Source: Umbilicaria muhlenbergii (taxonomy: Eukaryota; Ascomycota; Lecanoromycetes; Umbilicariales; Umbilicariaceae). From it: 64,000 bases of DNA. A program made the position numbers and the translations under genes. Location: positions 2,152,878 to 2,216,877 of the forward strand of contig KK106982.1 of NCBI GenBank assembly GCA_000611775.1, written 5' to 3'. Numbering within the stretch: the stretch's first letter is position 1; each line of letters starts with the position of its first letter. The notes under the pieces are model-generated. The model had not been told where the DNA came from and ran no database searches. It saw nothing but the letters and a program-made list of their open reading frames with translations. Below, in pieces: positions 1-10,544 of the stretch.

Positions 1-1258
1 ATTTGCTGTTGTGTCGGCACCAGCAAACAAGAAATTCACACCCTCTTCATATAAGCTTCTTTCAGAAGGAACTGTTTTGGTTTTGTATGCTTCTTCGTTC
101 ATGAGCTGATGATACATGGTCATAGAATGAGGTAAATGACTGATCTGCTCCGGGTTCTCTGTAAGATTGCCGATTTGCTGTTCAAGGAACTATATTTGTT
201 CAGATATCATAAATCAAAGAGTCTTCGAGGAATCCTTTACCTGCTGCAGATCAACCATCCCAGCCGTAGCTGGGTTGAGCCTGCTTAGTAGACGTGGCGG
301 ACAATGTGTGATTATGGCCTTATATGTATCTGAATGCTTGATGCGAATTGCTTCCACTAAAAGAGGTTCCATAGCAAGTACCAACGGTGCTCTGAATTCG
401 GATTCTTCGATAGCGTTAACTGAATGGCCGAAGCATAGATAGGTAATAATGTCTATAGTCAGACAACGATATCCATAGAAAAGATCTGCGGGTTTTCCAG
501 CCTCGCTCTGACGCTGAAAGGCGGCACTGAGAGCATTGATCTGTGAAGTTCAGCCCTGATCCTACTTATGGGGAGTTGTTTTATGGAGGGACGAAGGGGT
601 AAAGAGTTTTAGGGGGAGTACCTTGTCTACGATGAGGACTTGGGCTTGTTTAACCGCCTTCGTGGAAAACATGGGTCTCAGGGCATCTTGTCTTTCTTTA
701 GCGTCGCTATATGTGAGGAACCCGAAGGATGAGGTATCTGCGCCAGCGCTCTGGTACAGCCTTCTTTCCTTATCCCAACGATTTCTGTTGTTGTATATAT
801 CATGGTATGCCTGCGGTTGAGCAAAATGCAGCTAAGATGTGTCAGGATTCGATCTTTTGCTGGCGCTCTGCGAACGTTTCGAGTACCTCATCTGGGCCAA
901 CTCGGACAATATCACCTGGCGAGTTCATGACTTATCAGATCGAGTGCTGCCCCTCTGTGGAAGAGGACCATGACTGGTGCTACATACCATAGGTGTTGTG
1001 AAGTTCTTCCAAAACGTGGACAAATGAGCGGTTCAAGATGCATTCGACATAAGCTCGCCAGAACCTTGTCGCACCTGCTACTCTAGGTCCCGGAAAGGCG
1101 GCAAGAGGGTGGAAATAGAGGTTGTAGACAATATTCTGAAGGATGAAGGAGAACGGTACGATGAATGCAACGGCTAAACCAGAAGAAAAAGATGGGTGTA
1201 CCACCCAATCAATCGCTTTCAACATTGCAGTGGTAGGGAGATGCGCCATTGAGTGCAA
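1..1258 (-). CDS. cytochrome P450 monooxygenase, C-terminal part outside window
   Basis: Microsomal haem-thiolate monooxygenase; substrate unknown. The first exon (1258 to about 988) encodes an N-terminal hydrophobic anchor followed by YFHPLAAFPGPRVAG, the usual membrane hinge and Pro-rich start of fungal P450s. Later exons, joined over short introns, give DIVRVGPDE, then LHFAQPQAYHDIY and RWDKERRLYQ, typical of the fungal trichodiene-oxygenase-like P450 group. A further exon holds the B-to-F helix region (about 540-260). At the window edge the I-helix motif FAGADTT (bases about 4-27) is visible. The ExxR and haem-Cys segments lie beyond base 1, so completeness cannot be judged. The family is sure; pathway membership is not. 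Such P450s often belong to secondary-metabolite clusters, but no other cluster gene is seen on this side. Confidence 0.85.
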
Positions 1259-2323
1259 TATAGAGAACCCACGAGCGCCACAGTAATCTTAAAAGGAAGA
1301 TGGGCTCCTGGCAAGACACAACCAAGACCTCATAAAAGTAGGAGGAACCCCTAGCTAGACCCGCGAGATAGCTTACCGCGAAACACGACAAGCCAAAACG
1401 TGACTTGTGGTAGGAACTAAGGTACTTCTTACAGATGCAAGTCGTCAAGGTAGTTGTGAATCGATGCATGTACGTTACATCGTTCCTGCGCCACTTTTGA
1501 AGAGAAGAGAAAGCAGACGCATCGATTGGTGCGGGGACTTCCAAAAGATAATTAGCGGGATTGTAGAGGGTAGGGTATCCGTAGGCACTGATGGCACAGA
1601 TAGTGATGCGCCTTGCGAAGAGGACATATACTAGATCGGCAAAGCCATTCGTCGATAGTGACAACGGTTCCACCTGTCAAACTGCGGAGGTATTCCATTC
1701 CCTGCATTGAACCCGGGCCCTCAGCCTTTAGCTGCAGAATAGACACATGCTGGGCCTCCACCTGATGCAACAACAGTCGTACGAGTAATTTAGACGGAAT
1801 ACCCTACGGAAGTACACCAGAGTGGACCAGGCCAGGAGTCAGCGCCTAAGGTAATCTCACATCGCGTAGCTCGAAGCTTGAACCGTTTCCGCCAAGTCCT
1901 TAGAGACGTAACCGTGATCGAGGCTTGGGAAAAACCGTCAACATCAACAGTGAAAAATGACCATACATCAATTACTTCGGCCACAAGAACAACGTATGGC
2001 ATTGCGCGAGAACACATGCGAGGATCAGTTGACAGTAGTTTGATCCGAGAAGGACTTGCTCTGTCTAAGGCACTGATTACAACCAGAATTCGGGTCTCTG
2101 TCAAATAGCCGATCTCAGGCGTGGGCATAGAATAAGTACCAGTCGCCGGCAGGACAACTTCTCAATGCTACGGCAACGAAAGCTATGTAGATCTTCAAAT
2201 TGGACATTGTAGAGATCAATGGGTTCTACCACCTCTGCGTTGAACTTTCCCAAAATCTTCTCTTGATTTAAAGTATTCGAGGAGACCTCCTGCTGAAAAC
2301 TGGCACTTACTTTGTCCACACGC
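1259..2323. other. stretch between P450 and hydrolase, no recognisable gene
   Basis: Several medium open frames lie here, mostly on minus (about 1209-1673, 1552-1773, 1790-2128, 2101-2319). They might be exons of one more minus-strand gene, but I recognise no domain or motif and could not join them into a sensible frame. It must also hold the P450 promoter. Confidence 0.3.
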
Positions 2324-3883
2324 CTACTCTTCGACTACACTATTGATAAAATCCACAATAGCCTCGGCTGTCCGTTCGGGTGCTTCCTCCGCGAAGAAAT
2401 GCCCTACGTCGCCATCAAGGCCCTCCGTTTTCAACGTCCCTTTTGGCCCGACCCATTCTTTCCAAACCTCGGCGACATTATGCCGGCTGCCCAGATAGCT
2501 CTCCGAGTACAGAACGAGCGTCGGCATCTCGATCTTCTTCCCCAGCGCTTGGTCTCGCTTCTGCAGCCGCACGTCCTCGTCCGCGCCAGCGCGGTAGTCC
2601 TCGCAACTGGCTTTGACCACTTCATGATTTGCAAAGTAATTACTGTAGACCTCTATAGCGTCATTCGCGCGGAATGATTCTTGGCCGGTTTTGCTCTTGC
2701 CGACCCAGCGCTCGCAGCAAGCAGAGCACCAGGCGGGGCCCCCTGATGCCGATATCATAGAGGTTGCTAAATCAACGTTGGCGAGGAACGGCCAGTGGAA
2801 GCTGCCAGCTGCAGCCTTACTATCGGCGAATGACTCCCACTGGACAACCGTGGGTACAATGTCCAATAAGATGGTACCGATGATGTTGAAATCCGTAGCA
2901 TAGTCTTGAGCGTCGACCGCTAGACGATGACAGACCCGAGCACCTCGATCATGTCCTGCGATGATAATCTTCGGCTGATGTTCGTTTTTCGTGATGCCTC
3001 TGAGGGTCCATTTCAAGGCATCAAGTATGACTTTGCCAGTACTCTGCTTGTCTTGCGCGATGCGCGAGGGTGTGCTTTTACCGTATCCAGGCAACTTTGA
3101 CACACGTGTGAGACGAAAGCACATAGGAGTAATAGAATAAAGGGAACTCACATCTGGAATGAACAATGGTATGGAAATTGGTAGACGTGGAATAACCTGA
3201 TGCGCATGCAGCATGTCAGGTTATGACCTACGCAGAAAGGAATATAATGCAGGAATCTTGGTAAATACATGGCGCCATCTGAGGGCTCACCAGCGTTAGC
3301 AGAGACCTCTACTACAAAAGCTTTTCTCGCCATGTGTTCGGGTCTGACAAGACGACTTTCGGTGTTGAGACGGAATTGGACGCAAAGCAGTACTTCAACA
3401 AGTGTATTCCAGTTATTGCTCAGCAACTACACTATACTTACGAACAGCAGTAGCAACCGAGAGGATGGCAAAGCTGAACATGGAAAGCAAATAGTTTCCA
3501 TCAGGTAAACGTAGATACTCGACAGACCCAGATATGTGAAGACATAGCATGTAGAGGCAGGTATGGAAGGGAACCCTCAGATCGCGACAGCCGCCACTGC
3601 ATCACGGATCTCTCACTCACATACATATAACTTCTGCAACAAAATCAGCAAAGTGACAATCTATGGGTGAGGGACCGTATCAGTTCACGTACGACTGCGG
3701 ATAACCATGGAGGAGGACTAGGACCGGCTGAGGAGGTTTGTCTTTCTCCACATTGCCAAGCCCGCGGGTGTAACTAAAGACTCTGGTCGAATCGATACAG
3801 AACTCCTGCACGTTGAAATCTGGTAGGAGGGTCGTGAAAGGGTCGGCGTCAGCATCATTAGATTGTTCTTTGGGAATCGACAT
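2324..3883 (-). CDS. alpha/beta hydrolase, haloacetate dehalogenase / epoxide hydrolase type
   Basis: Predicted exons 3883-3693, 3278-3269, 3196-3152 and 3094-2324 sum to 338 aa. Exon 1 ends in LLHGYPQS (oxyanion HGxP motif). A 10-nt micro-exon supplies the conserved W-R-H, the next exon gives VIPRLP...FIPD, and the last starts LPGYGKS. The nucleophile elbow is GHDRGAR, so the nucleophile is Asp, as in fluoroacetate/haloacetate dehalogenases and epoxide hydrolases. The catalytic His is in GDVGHFF near the C-terminus, followed by EEAPE. Family members hydrolyse carbon-halogen or epoxide bonds in small organic acids or xenobiotics; the substrate here cannot be told. The first intron (3692-3279, 414 nt) is unusually long for this window, so an extra exon there cannot be excluded. 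Confidence 0.8.
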
Positions 3884-4475
3884 GATCTAGGCTTGGTTTC
3901 CAGGCAAACATGTAGTGGGTGGGCAGTGGGTATGGGTATGGGTGTGGGTATGGGTATGGGTATGGTATCGGGCACAATTGACTTTCGACTGTAGTGGGGA
4001 GGTGGGGCAGAAATCAAAATAGTGGGCGTTTTCAGACAGGGAGGGGGCCCAATATTTTGACAGCGATTACAGTGCCTCAACGAGAATCAATTGTGCAGAT
4101 GCTGGAAGTGATAATCATCAAGCTCCATCATCTGCAGTGTTGATGCGTCTCATGATCAATCTGCTGCTGAAGGCCGCCCAGATGATTCTTGCCTAAAGCT
4201 GCCACTTCCATTTGACGGTGCGCCTGTTGCAACTTCCGAGGTTGCAAGATCCAATTAAGCTATACCTTAGGCTCAGCGATGCTTAAATTTAGCTCCAGAA
4301 TAATTTAAGGTAAAGTGGAGTGAGCTGAGAGCATCTTCCAGGGCTGAGGCCGGGCTCCATACACCAGATTGACCAGACACTTCCAACGCCCGCCGGCCGT
4401 CTTTCGAATTGGACCCTTTTCGTTGGCGCACGGGACTCCACCTGCACAAAAGGATCATTCAATAGGCATACTGCG
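3884..4475. other. divergent intergenic region (hydrolase / kinase promoters)
   Basis: No coding potential seen. It contains a GGGTAT hexamer microsatellite (listed separately) and presumably the promoters of the hydrolase on minus and the kinase on plus. Confidence 0.5.
3928..3966. repeat. GGGTAT hexanucleotide microsatellite
   Basis: About six tandem copies of GGGTAT with one GGGTGT variant, ending in a truncated unit. It lies about 45 bp upstream of the hydrolase start codon, so in its promoter or 5' UTR. It does not match the fungal telomere unit TTAGGG. Confidence 0.85.
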
Positions 4476-6623
4476 ATGAGCCAGACCGAATCCCCAGATT
4501 TCCTATCGAAAGCCCGGCCAGCCCACGATCGCGCTACGTCAGGCACCCAGCCTTCTCCATTACCGCCCTCCAGCACAACGCAGGACTTACAATCGCTATC
4601 CGGGCCTGTAAAAGTTGACGCTACTAGCAAGGACGAGGGTGCAATACGAACCCAGAATCTAACAGCATTTGAGCAAAATGCATTCTCACAACCCACTAGC
4701 AGCGTTGCTCCACAAACGCTTCCCACGATAGCATCTTCCCACACATCTAGCCCGCGCCTGCACTTGCAAACTGATCTTTACCCTCAGGGGTATGCTCTCG
4801 GTGCTTCTATGTCTACAAACCCAGACCCAGTACCCGAGACATCCCTACGTCAAACGTTCTCAACGGCCAGCCTCCCACGCCGCAATACCAGTGTAAGATC
4901 GACTCTTTCTGCAGCGCCCAGCACCATTGGCTCTCTCTCTCCAGCTTCTCTACTGTCCTCACCGGCCACAGGCCCTCTCGCGGATATCACTCCATTGCCA
5001 TCGCCAATTGCAGGAGGGTCTCCAGGACCCTGGCATAAGGCACACGAACTGCCAGACCTGCAAAGTCCCGCGTCTGTCGCTGATACAATTTCTACCTCCC
5101 CACCCTCAAACATGGAATCCCCAGCTCATGTTCGCACTACTCACAAGAAACATAGAGCTTATCATGGCCTTATGTCAGCTGCCGCAGCAGCTGATGGCCC
5201 GAGATCTCAGATTGGTCTCGCAAATGATTCATCTCATGCAAGAAACCGTACTCTTAGTGAATATGTTCCCAATGGAATATATATTCCTCGATCACGCAAC
5301 ATCGCCGTCTCTGGTTCAGAGGCTCCACCCGGTAGCGAGCCGCTCTCGCCTCCAGAGCAGCAAATGCACCGCGAAGAATATCTGGCTCTACAACGCGGAT
5401 TAGCCCCATCTGTGCCGCGACCACCAACACCGCCGAGAAGCAATCGAAGCGGACCAGATACCAGCGATAACGAAAGTCTCCCATCCAGTCCAGCCCTATC
5501 GAAGAGTCCTCTTCCCCTGCTTTACGAGGCTCGGAGTATCAAAGGGAACGAGCTCAAGAGGTGGCGCGCAATCAGACAGCTGGGCAAAGGCACATTCAGT
5601 ACGGTCATGCTGGCGACCAGCGAAGGAACGGAAGATGAGAGTCTGGGTTATACCGTTGATTCGTCCCAACTTTCGACGAACGAAGAGCAGCTAGATCCGA
5701 AGAGTTTAGTGGCAGTGAAGATCTGTGAGCGAGGACCTGTAGGTGGTGCGGACGAGAAGAAAGCAGAAACATCTCTCAAGCGTGAATTGGATATCTTGAA
5801 GTCAATACATCACCCATCATTAGTACAGCTCAAAGCAGTGAACGTCCTCGAGACTCGAGCGTTACTGGTTCTAAATTATTGTGCTGGGGGGGACCTTTTC
5901 GAACTGGCCAGTCTCAAGTTGGAACTCCTAGTGCCAAGTTTGATAAGACGAATCTTTGCGGAGCTAGTTGCGGCTGTACGATATCTGCACTCCAAGTATA
6001 TTGTGCACCGCGATATTAAACTTGAAAGTAAGCTACAGTTCTACCCACTACAGCTCACTACGACAGCACGCTAACCCTCAACAGACGTACTTATCAACTT
6101 ACCTATCTCTGCCCTTTCCTCCATAACAGACTGGCAAGCATATCCCTCACCTGTAGTAACACTTACAGACCTCGGTCTTGGTCGTTGGATCCCCAGACCA
6201 CCAGAGTCACCCCTCTTGGAGACCCGGTGTGGCAGTGAAGATTACTGCGCTCCAGAAGTCCTCATGGGGCAGGAGTATGACGGCCGCGCCACCGATGCGT
6301 GGGCTCTTGGCGTGCTGTTATACGCCATCATGGAAGGGCGTCTGCCATTCGATCCAGTGCCCGGCAGTCGAAGACAAAGTCCTCCGTCACATCGTATTGC
6401 CCGATGCGAATGGAGTTGGGTGCGTTTCGCGGATCGTGATGGAGAATGGGACCCGGACAAAGGAAAAGAGCTGGCGGGCGCTAGAGAGTGTGTCGAAGGC
6501 TTACTCAAGCGGGCGCGAAGTAGGTGGGCCTTGGAAAAAGTGGAGGCCCTAGAATGGGTGAGAGGAGCCGTGCAAGTTGACGGGAGCCTCAGACGGGAGG
6601 AGGACGAAGAATCCGCCGGATGA
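4476..6623 (+). CDS. Ser/Thr protein kinase with long disordered N-terminus
   Basis: Exons 4476-6027 and 6085-6623 give 696 aa; the intron splits the Asn codon of the catalytic loop HRDIKLEN. Residues 1 to about 350 are Ser/Pro/Thr-rich and probably disordered. The kinase domain starts about residue 363: glycine loop QLGKGTFSTVMLA, VAVK lysine, GGDLFEL hinge side, HRDIKLEN, then the Mg motif TDLGLGRW (DLG instead of DFG), activation segment RCGSEDYCAPE, and TDAWALGVLLY. An acidic insert of about 40 residues lies between the glycine loop and VAVK. The GSEDY-APE segment and the MEGRLPFDP stretch recall yeast PRR1/PRR2-like kinases, but I would not name it on that. All catalytic residues (K, D, N, D) are present, so it is probably active. 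Confidence 0.85.
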
Positions 6624-7384
6624 AGTTCCAAATCTTTGAGGTCGGCGCAGGCTGCCGAACTCCTTCGAAGATATTACCCTTGTGCATGTACTGTTGTACG
6701 ATATACTACTGTTGGAGTCAATACGGTCAGGTGCTGGTGTTGGAACTTACGGCATAGCTCGTCTGCGCACGGTTGGGCTTGACTTAAAAGGGCTATATAA
6801 AGACTATACAGCAGGGAGTAGATAGCAGGTACTGTGCCACCGAGCATCGCTGTATAGCAAAGTTTCGATGTCCTCATTGTGGCTGGCATACATCCCTCCT
6901 GTCGACGGTATCCCCAGCTAGATGCGCTTGGCAGATGGGGATAAGCGTTTGCGAGCCTGGGCCAGCCCCACATTAGCGTGGCGCAGGAGCGGGAGATCGG
7001 CGTCGCTAGTGGCGGCCGTGTGTAAGGTAGCCAATGAGGAAATTTCTACTTGTCTCAGTCGGCTCAGACTCGTCAGTCATTAGTGCCCTGGCTGCGCCAA
7101 TTCCCTGCCCGCGCTTATGCTTGAGCCGTGGGTCATGCCCTTCCAGACAACTTCAAGGATTGCCTTTTGAAGTCTAGTGGTATGCGAAGCGACGCTAAGC
7201 CAAGGAGGGCCTGAGCTGCCTGAGACAAATTTCTACATACGTTTGTCAGTCCCAGTTGAGCCCTCCAATTGCGCATTCATGCGGCATTCTTGACGGCTGG
7301 TCCCGGTATCAGGAGCGCTTGAGTGTACGTGCGGACGTCGAGCGCAATTGCAGATCCGTTCGCGGGTCCATTGCCACGGACGTC
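6624..7384. other. intergenic region upstream of ILV3
   Basis: No gene recognised. A TATA-like string (ctatataaag, about 6789-6798) is present but lies nearly 600 bp upstream of the ILV3 start. Open frames on both strands here are short and carry no family signal. Confidence 0.4.
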
Positions 7385-9465
7385 ATGGTTCTATCCAGGT
7401 TACGAGCTCCAGCAGCTCGATTGAAAGCCATTCCTGCTAGACCCGTGAGGGCTTGGTGAGTACCTCCTTTCGCACTCAGACGGCATCATACTCATTCTGT
7501 TTTCACAGCCGTCAGCCTCTTTCCACCTCAACGCGCCGAGAAGCGGTCGAGTCCCAGCTGAACAAGGTTAGCCAGAATATTACGCAACCCAAGTCACAGG
7601 GGGCCTCCCAGGCAATGCTCTACGCCACCGGTTTGGAACCTTCGGATATGAGCAAAGCTCAGGTCGGAATCAGCTCAGTCTGGTAGGCAGCAGAAGAGCA
7701 ACAAGAAAGGAGAGGCGGCTAATTCGGTGCTGAAGGTACGAAGGAAACCCCTGCAATATGCACCTCCTCGAACTCGGCAGGAAAATAAAAGAAGGAGTAA
7801 ATCAAAGTGGCCTGATTCCCTACCAATTCAACACTATTGGCGTTAGCGACGGCATCTCTATGGGCACAAAAGGGATGCGTTACTCTCTTCAGTCGCGAGA
7901 TCTGATTGCAGACTCAATCGAAACCGTCATGGGTGGTCAATGGTATGACGCGAACATCTCTATCCCAGGCTGTGACAAGAATTTGCCAGGTGTTATCATG
8001 GCAATGGGCCGTGTCAATCGCCCTTCCCTTATGGTTTATGGCGGGACCATCAAGCCCGGCTGCGCGACTACTCAGAACAATGCAGAAATTGACATCATAT
8101 CCGCCTTCCAAGCATATGGGCAGTTCATCACTGGTGAAATCAGCGAAGAGCAGCGATACGACATCATACGGCATGCCTGTCCTGGTAGCGGTGCTTGTGG
8201 TGGCATGTACACGGCCAATACTATGGCCAGCGCCATTGAAGTAATGGGCATGACTCTCCCAGGCTCGTCATCGAATCCGGCCGAATCCCGTGCAAAGCAG
8301 CTCGAATGTCTCGCTGCTGGCGGCGCCATCAAGAAGCTCTTAGCCGAAGACATCCGCCCCTCAGACATCCTCACCCGTCAAGCTTTCGAAAACGCAATGG
8401 TACTGGTGAACATCACTGGCGGCTCCACAAACGCCGTCCTGCATCTTATCGCTATCGCCGACTCTGTTGGCGTGAAGCTTACTATTGACGACTTCCAATC
8501 CGTTAGTGACCGTATTCCGTTCTTGGCCGATATCAAACCCTCCGGAAAATATGTAATGGCTGACATACATAACATTGGCGGCACACCTGCACTACTGAAG
8601 TTTTTGCTCAAAGAGGGTCTAATTGACGGCTCGGGGATGACAGTAACAGGGACAACACTCGCCAAAAACCTGGAATCCGCGCCGGACTTCCCTTCTGATC
8701 AGAAGATTATCAGACCATTGGGTAACCCAATCAAAAAGACTGGCCATATCCAGATTCTGAGGGGAAGTTTGGCGCCAGGTGGGAGCGTGGGAAAGATTAC
8801 AGGGAAGGAGGGGCTAAGATTCGTAGGAAAAGCCAAGGTCTACGATGCCGAGGATGATTTCATCACTGCGTTAGAAAAAGGAGAGATTAAGAAAGGCGAG
8901 AAGACGGTAGTAGTTATCAGGTATGAAGGCCCGAAGGGTGGGCCGGGTATGCCTGGTATGCTTTGCCCTCAATTCCTTACGTGAACCCCCACAGCGTAGA
9001 GTCTTCTACGCTTGCAGATGGTGCCCATCATACAGTGGCCTACATAGATTGACCACATGCACAGAGATGCTCAAACCCTCCTCGGCAATCATGGGTGCTG
9101 GACTCGGCCAAGACGTAGCCCTTATCACAGACGGTCGCTTCAGCGGTGGCTCTCATGGTTTCCTGATAGGGCACATCGTTCCTGAGGCACAAGAAGGCGG
9201 TCCGATCGGTCTGGTCAGGGATGGCGACGAGATTATCATTGATGCTGAGACGAGGAAGTTGGACTTGAGTGTAGGAGAGGAAGAGTTGCAGCGCAGGAGA
9301 AAGGAGTGGAAGGCACCGGCTATGAAGTATGAAAAGGGGACATTGAAAAAATATGCAAAGTAAGTGACTGTTCTACGTTGAACTAAACAAAAGTAGGAAA
9401 CAGCATACTGACAGCCTCGTAGGCTTGTGCAAGATGCGAGTCATGGATGTATTACGGACGCATAG
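7385..9465 (+). CDS. ILV3: dihydroxyacid dehydratase, mitochondrial
   Basis: Catalyses dehydration of dihydroxy-isovalerate and dihydroxy-methylvalerate to the 2-oxo acids of valine and isoleucine synthesis, in the mitochondrion, with an Fe-S cluster. Exons 7385-7455, 7509-7682, 7736-8955, 9065-9359 and 9423-9465 sum to 600 aa, the normal family length. The start [15 protein letters not shown] is an Arg/Ala-rich mitochondrial presequence. Conserved segments in order: [16 protein letters not shown] (first Cys), [12 protein letters not shown] (second Cys), [14 protein letters not shown] (third Cys), then [20 protein letters not shown] near the C-terminus. The last exon is only 43 nt and codes for [13 protein letters not shown]. 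Every intron junction restores a conserved residue, so the structure is well supported. Confidence 0.96.
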
Positions 9466-10544
9466 GAGGTTGTACATAGAGGGCTCGTTGTATTGAACGA
9501 CTTGTGGACAAATGGTATACGATGTTAGATGCCTAATGAGGATGAGACCATCTCTCCGTCCGTGAAATATTCACACCAGCCATTATCAAGATAGCTTAGT
9601 CCAGCCGCAGCCATGAGAAACGGGTAGCCCGCACTTTCCACTCTCGGCAAGATTGCTTTCCTCCTCTCCATGTCAATCTCGATTTCCAGTTCACGTAACC
9701 ACCTCTTCACCCTCACCAAGCTCCAAACGCTACTGGGTTCCTCCACTCTCCGAAATTGGTGCTACTGGCTCCCTGACGCTTGTGTAGCAAGCGGCAGCGG
9801 CTCCATGTTCTCAATGGCCTCTCTCACCAATCCACTCAAAGTTTCTCAATGAAAAATGGCAGGAACGGGAAGAATCCAATCGTTCTGTCCATGCATTGCT
9901 TCTGGACGAATAAGAAATCATTACGAAATGTAGAGACGCCTGGTAATGGATATGGGGCAATGGCGTTCCGGTAGATCACTAGTTACGTCTATCGGCCAGT
10001 TGCACGCAAGAAAGACGAGACCCAATTTTTGATTGGCATAGCAATCATTCAGATTTGTCTCTCTCGTATACAGATATTACAAGTCCAGCATGACGGACGC
10101 TTGCACCAGGGGCTTGAGGCATCCAGACTAGCCGTAACGATCTGACGAAACCTTGAAGAGATATACGCAGTGTCTATCTAACCGTACACCTTGGAAAGAG
10201 AAGGTACCGCTAGCGAAAAAAGACTGCATCAGTTCCCTCTAGGCACCACTAAATGATCAATATACTGATGGAAGCATTTGGAGCATTGACGATAAGGAAT
10301 GGGTGCCGTGAGAGGAAGGAGAAGAAAAGGAGAAGAACGAGAGGTCAAATGGTTTGCCATAAGGCTGGCGCTAGTCCAGAGGTATGCTAGCTTGATCTTC
10401 TTCGAGCTTGACGCGTCGCGACTGTCACAAACGCACAACTTCCAGCTGGCGCAACTTCCACCATCGTCATATGTGTTGTATTCTGATGAGCTCCGACTGC
10501 TTACCATGATCTAGATGATCCAAGCCTTCTAGAGATTGTACAGA
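9466..10544. other. intergenic region with possible gene remnant
   Basis: Lies between ILV3 and the next plus-strand gene. Apart from the possible decayed minus-strand gene at 9525-9990 no feature is seen. The part from about 10230 on should carry the promoter of the next gene. Confidence 0.4.
9525..9990 (-). pseudogene. possible decayed gene of unknown family
   Basis: On minus, consecutive stretches look protein-like but do not form one frame: about 9985-9860 reads YRNAIAPYPLPGVSTFRNDF and ends in IEKL then a stop. A one- or two-base shift continues as LSGLVREAIENMEPLPLATQ. An in-frame TAG follows, and the same frame stays open to the stop at 9525, with RVKRWLRELEIEIDMERR in the middle. This could be a real gene whose introns I cannot place, or a pseudogene with one frameshift and one stop. 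I recognise no family. Confidence 0.25.

Noticed and set aside
3928-3966. Interstitial telomere repeat
   Set aside because: The unit is GGGTAT, not the fungal TTAGGG, and no degenerate telomere copies surround it.
4289-4744. 151-aa minus-strand open frame
   Set aside because: Antisense to the Ser/Pro-rich start of the kinase gene, no motif.
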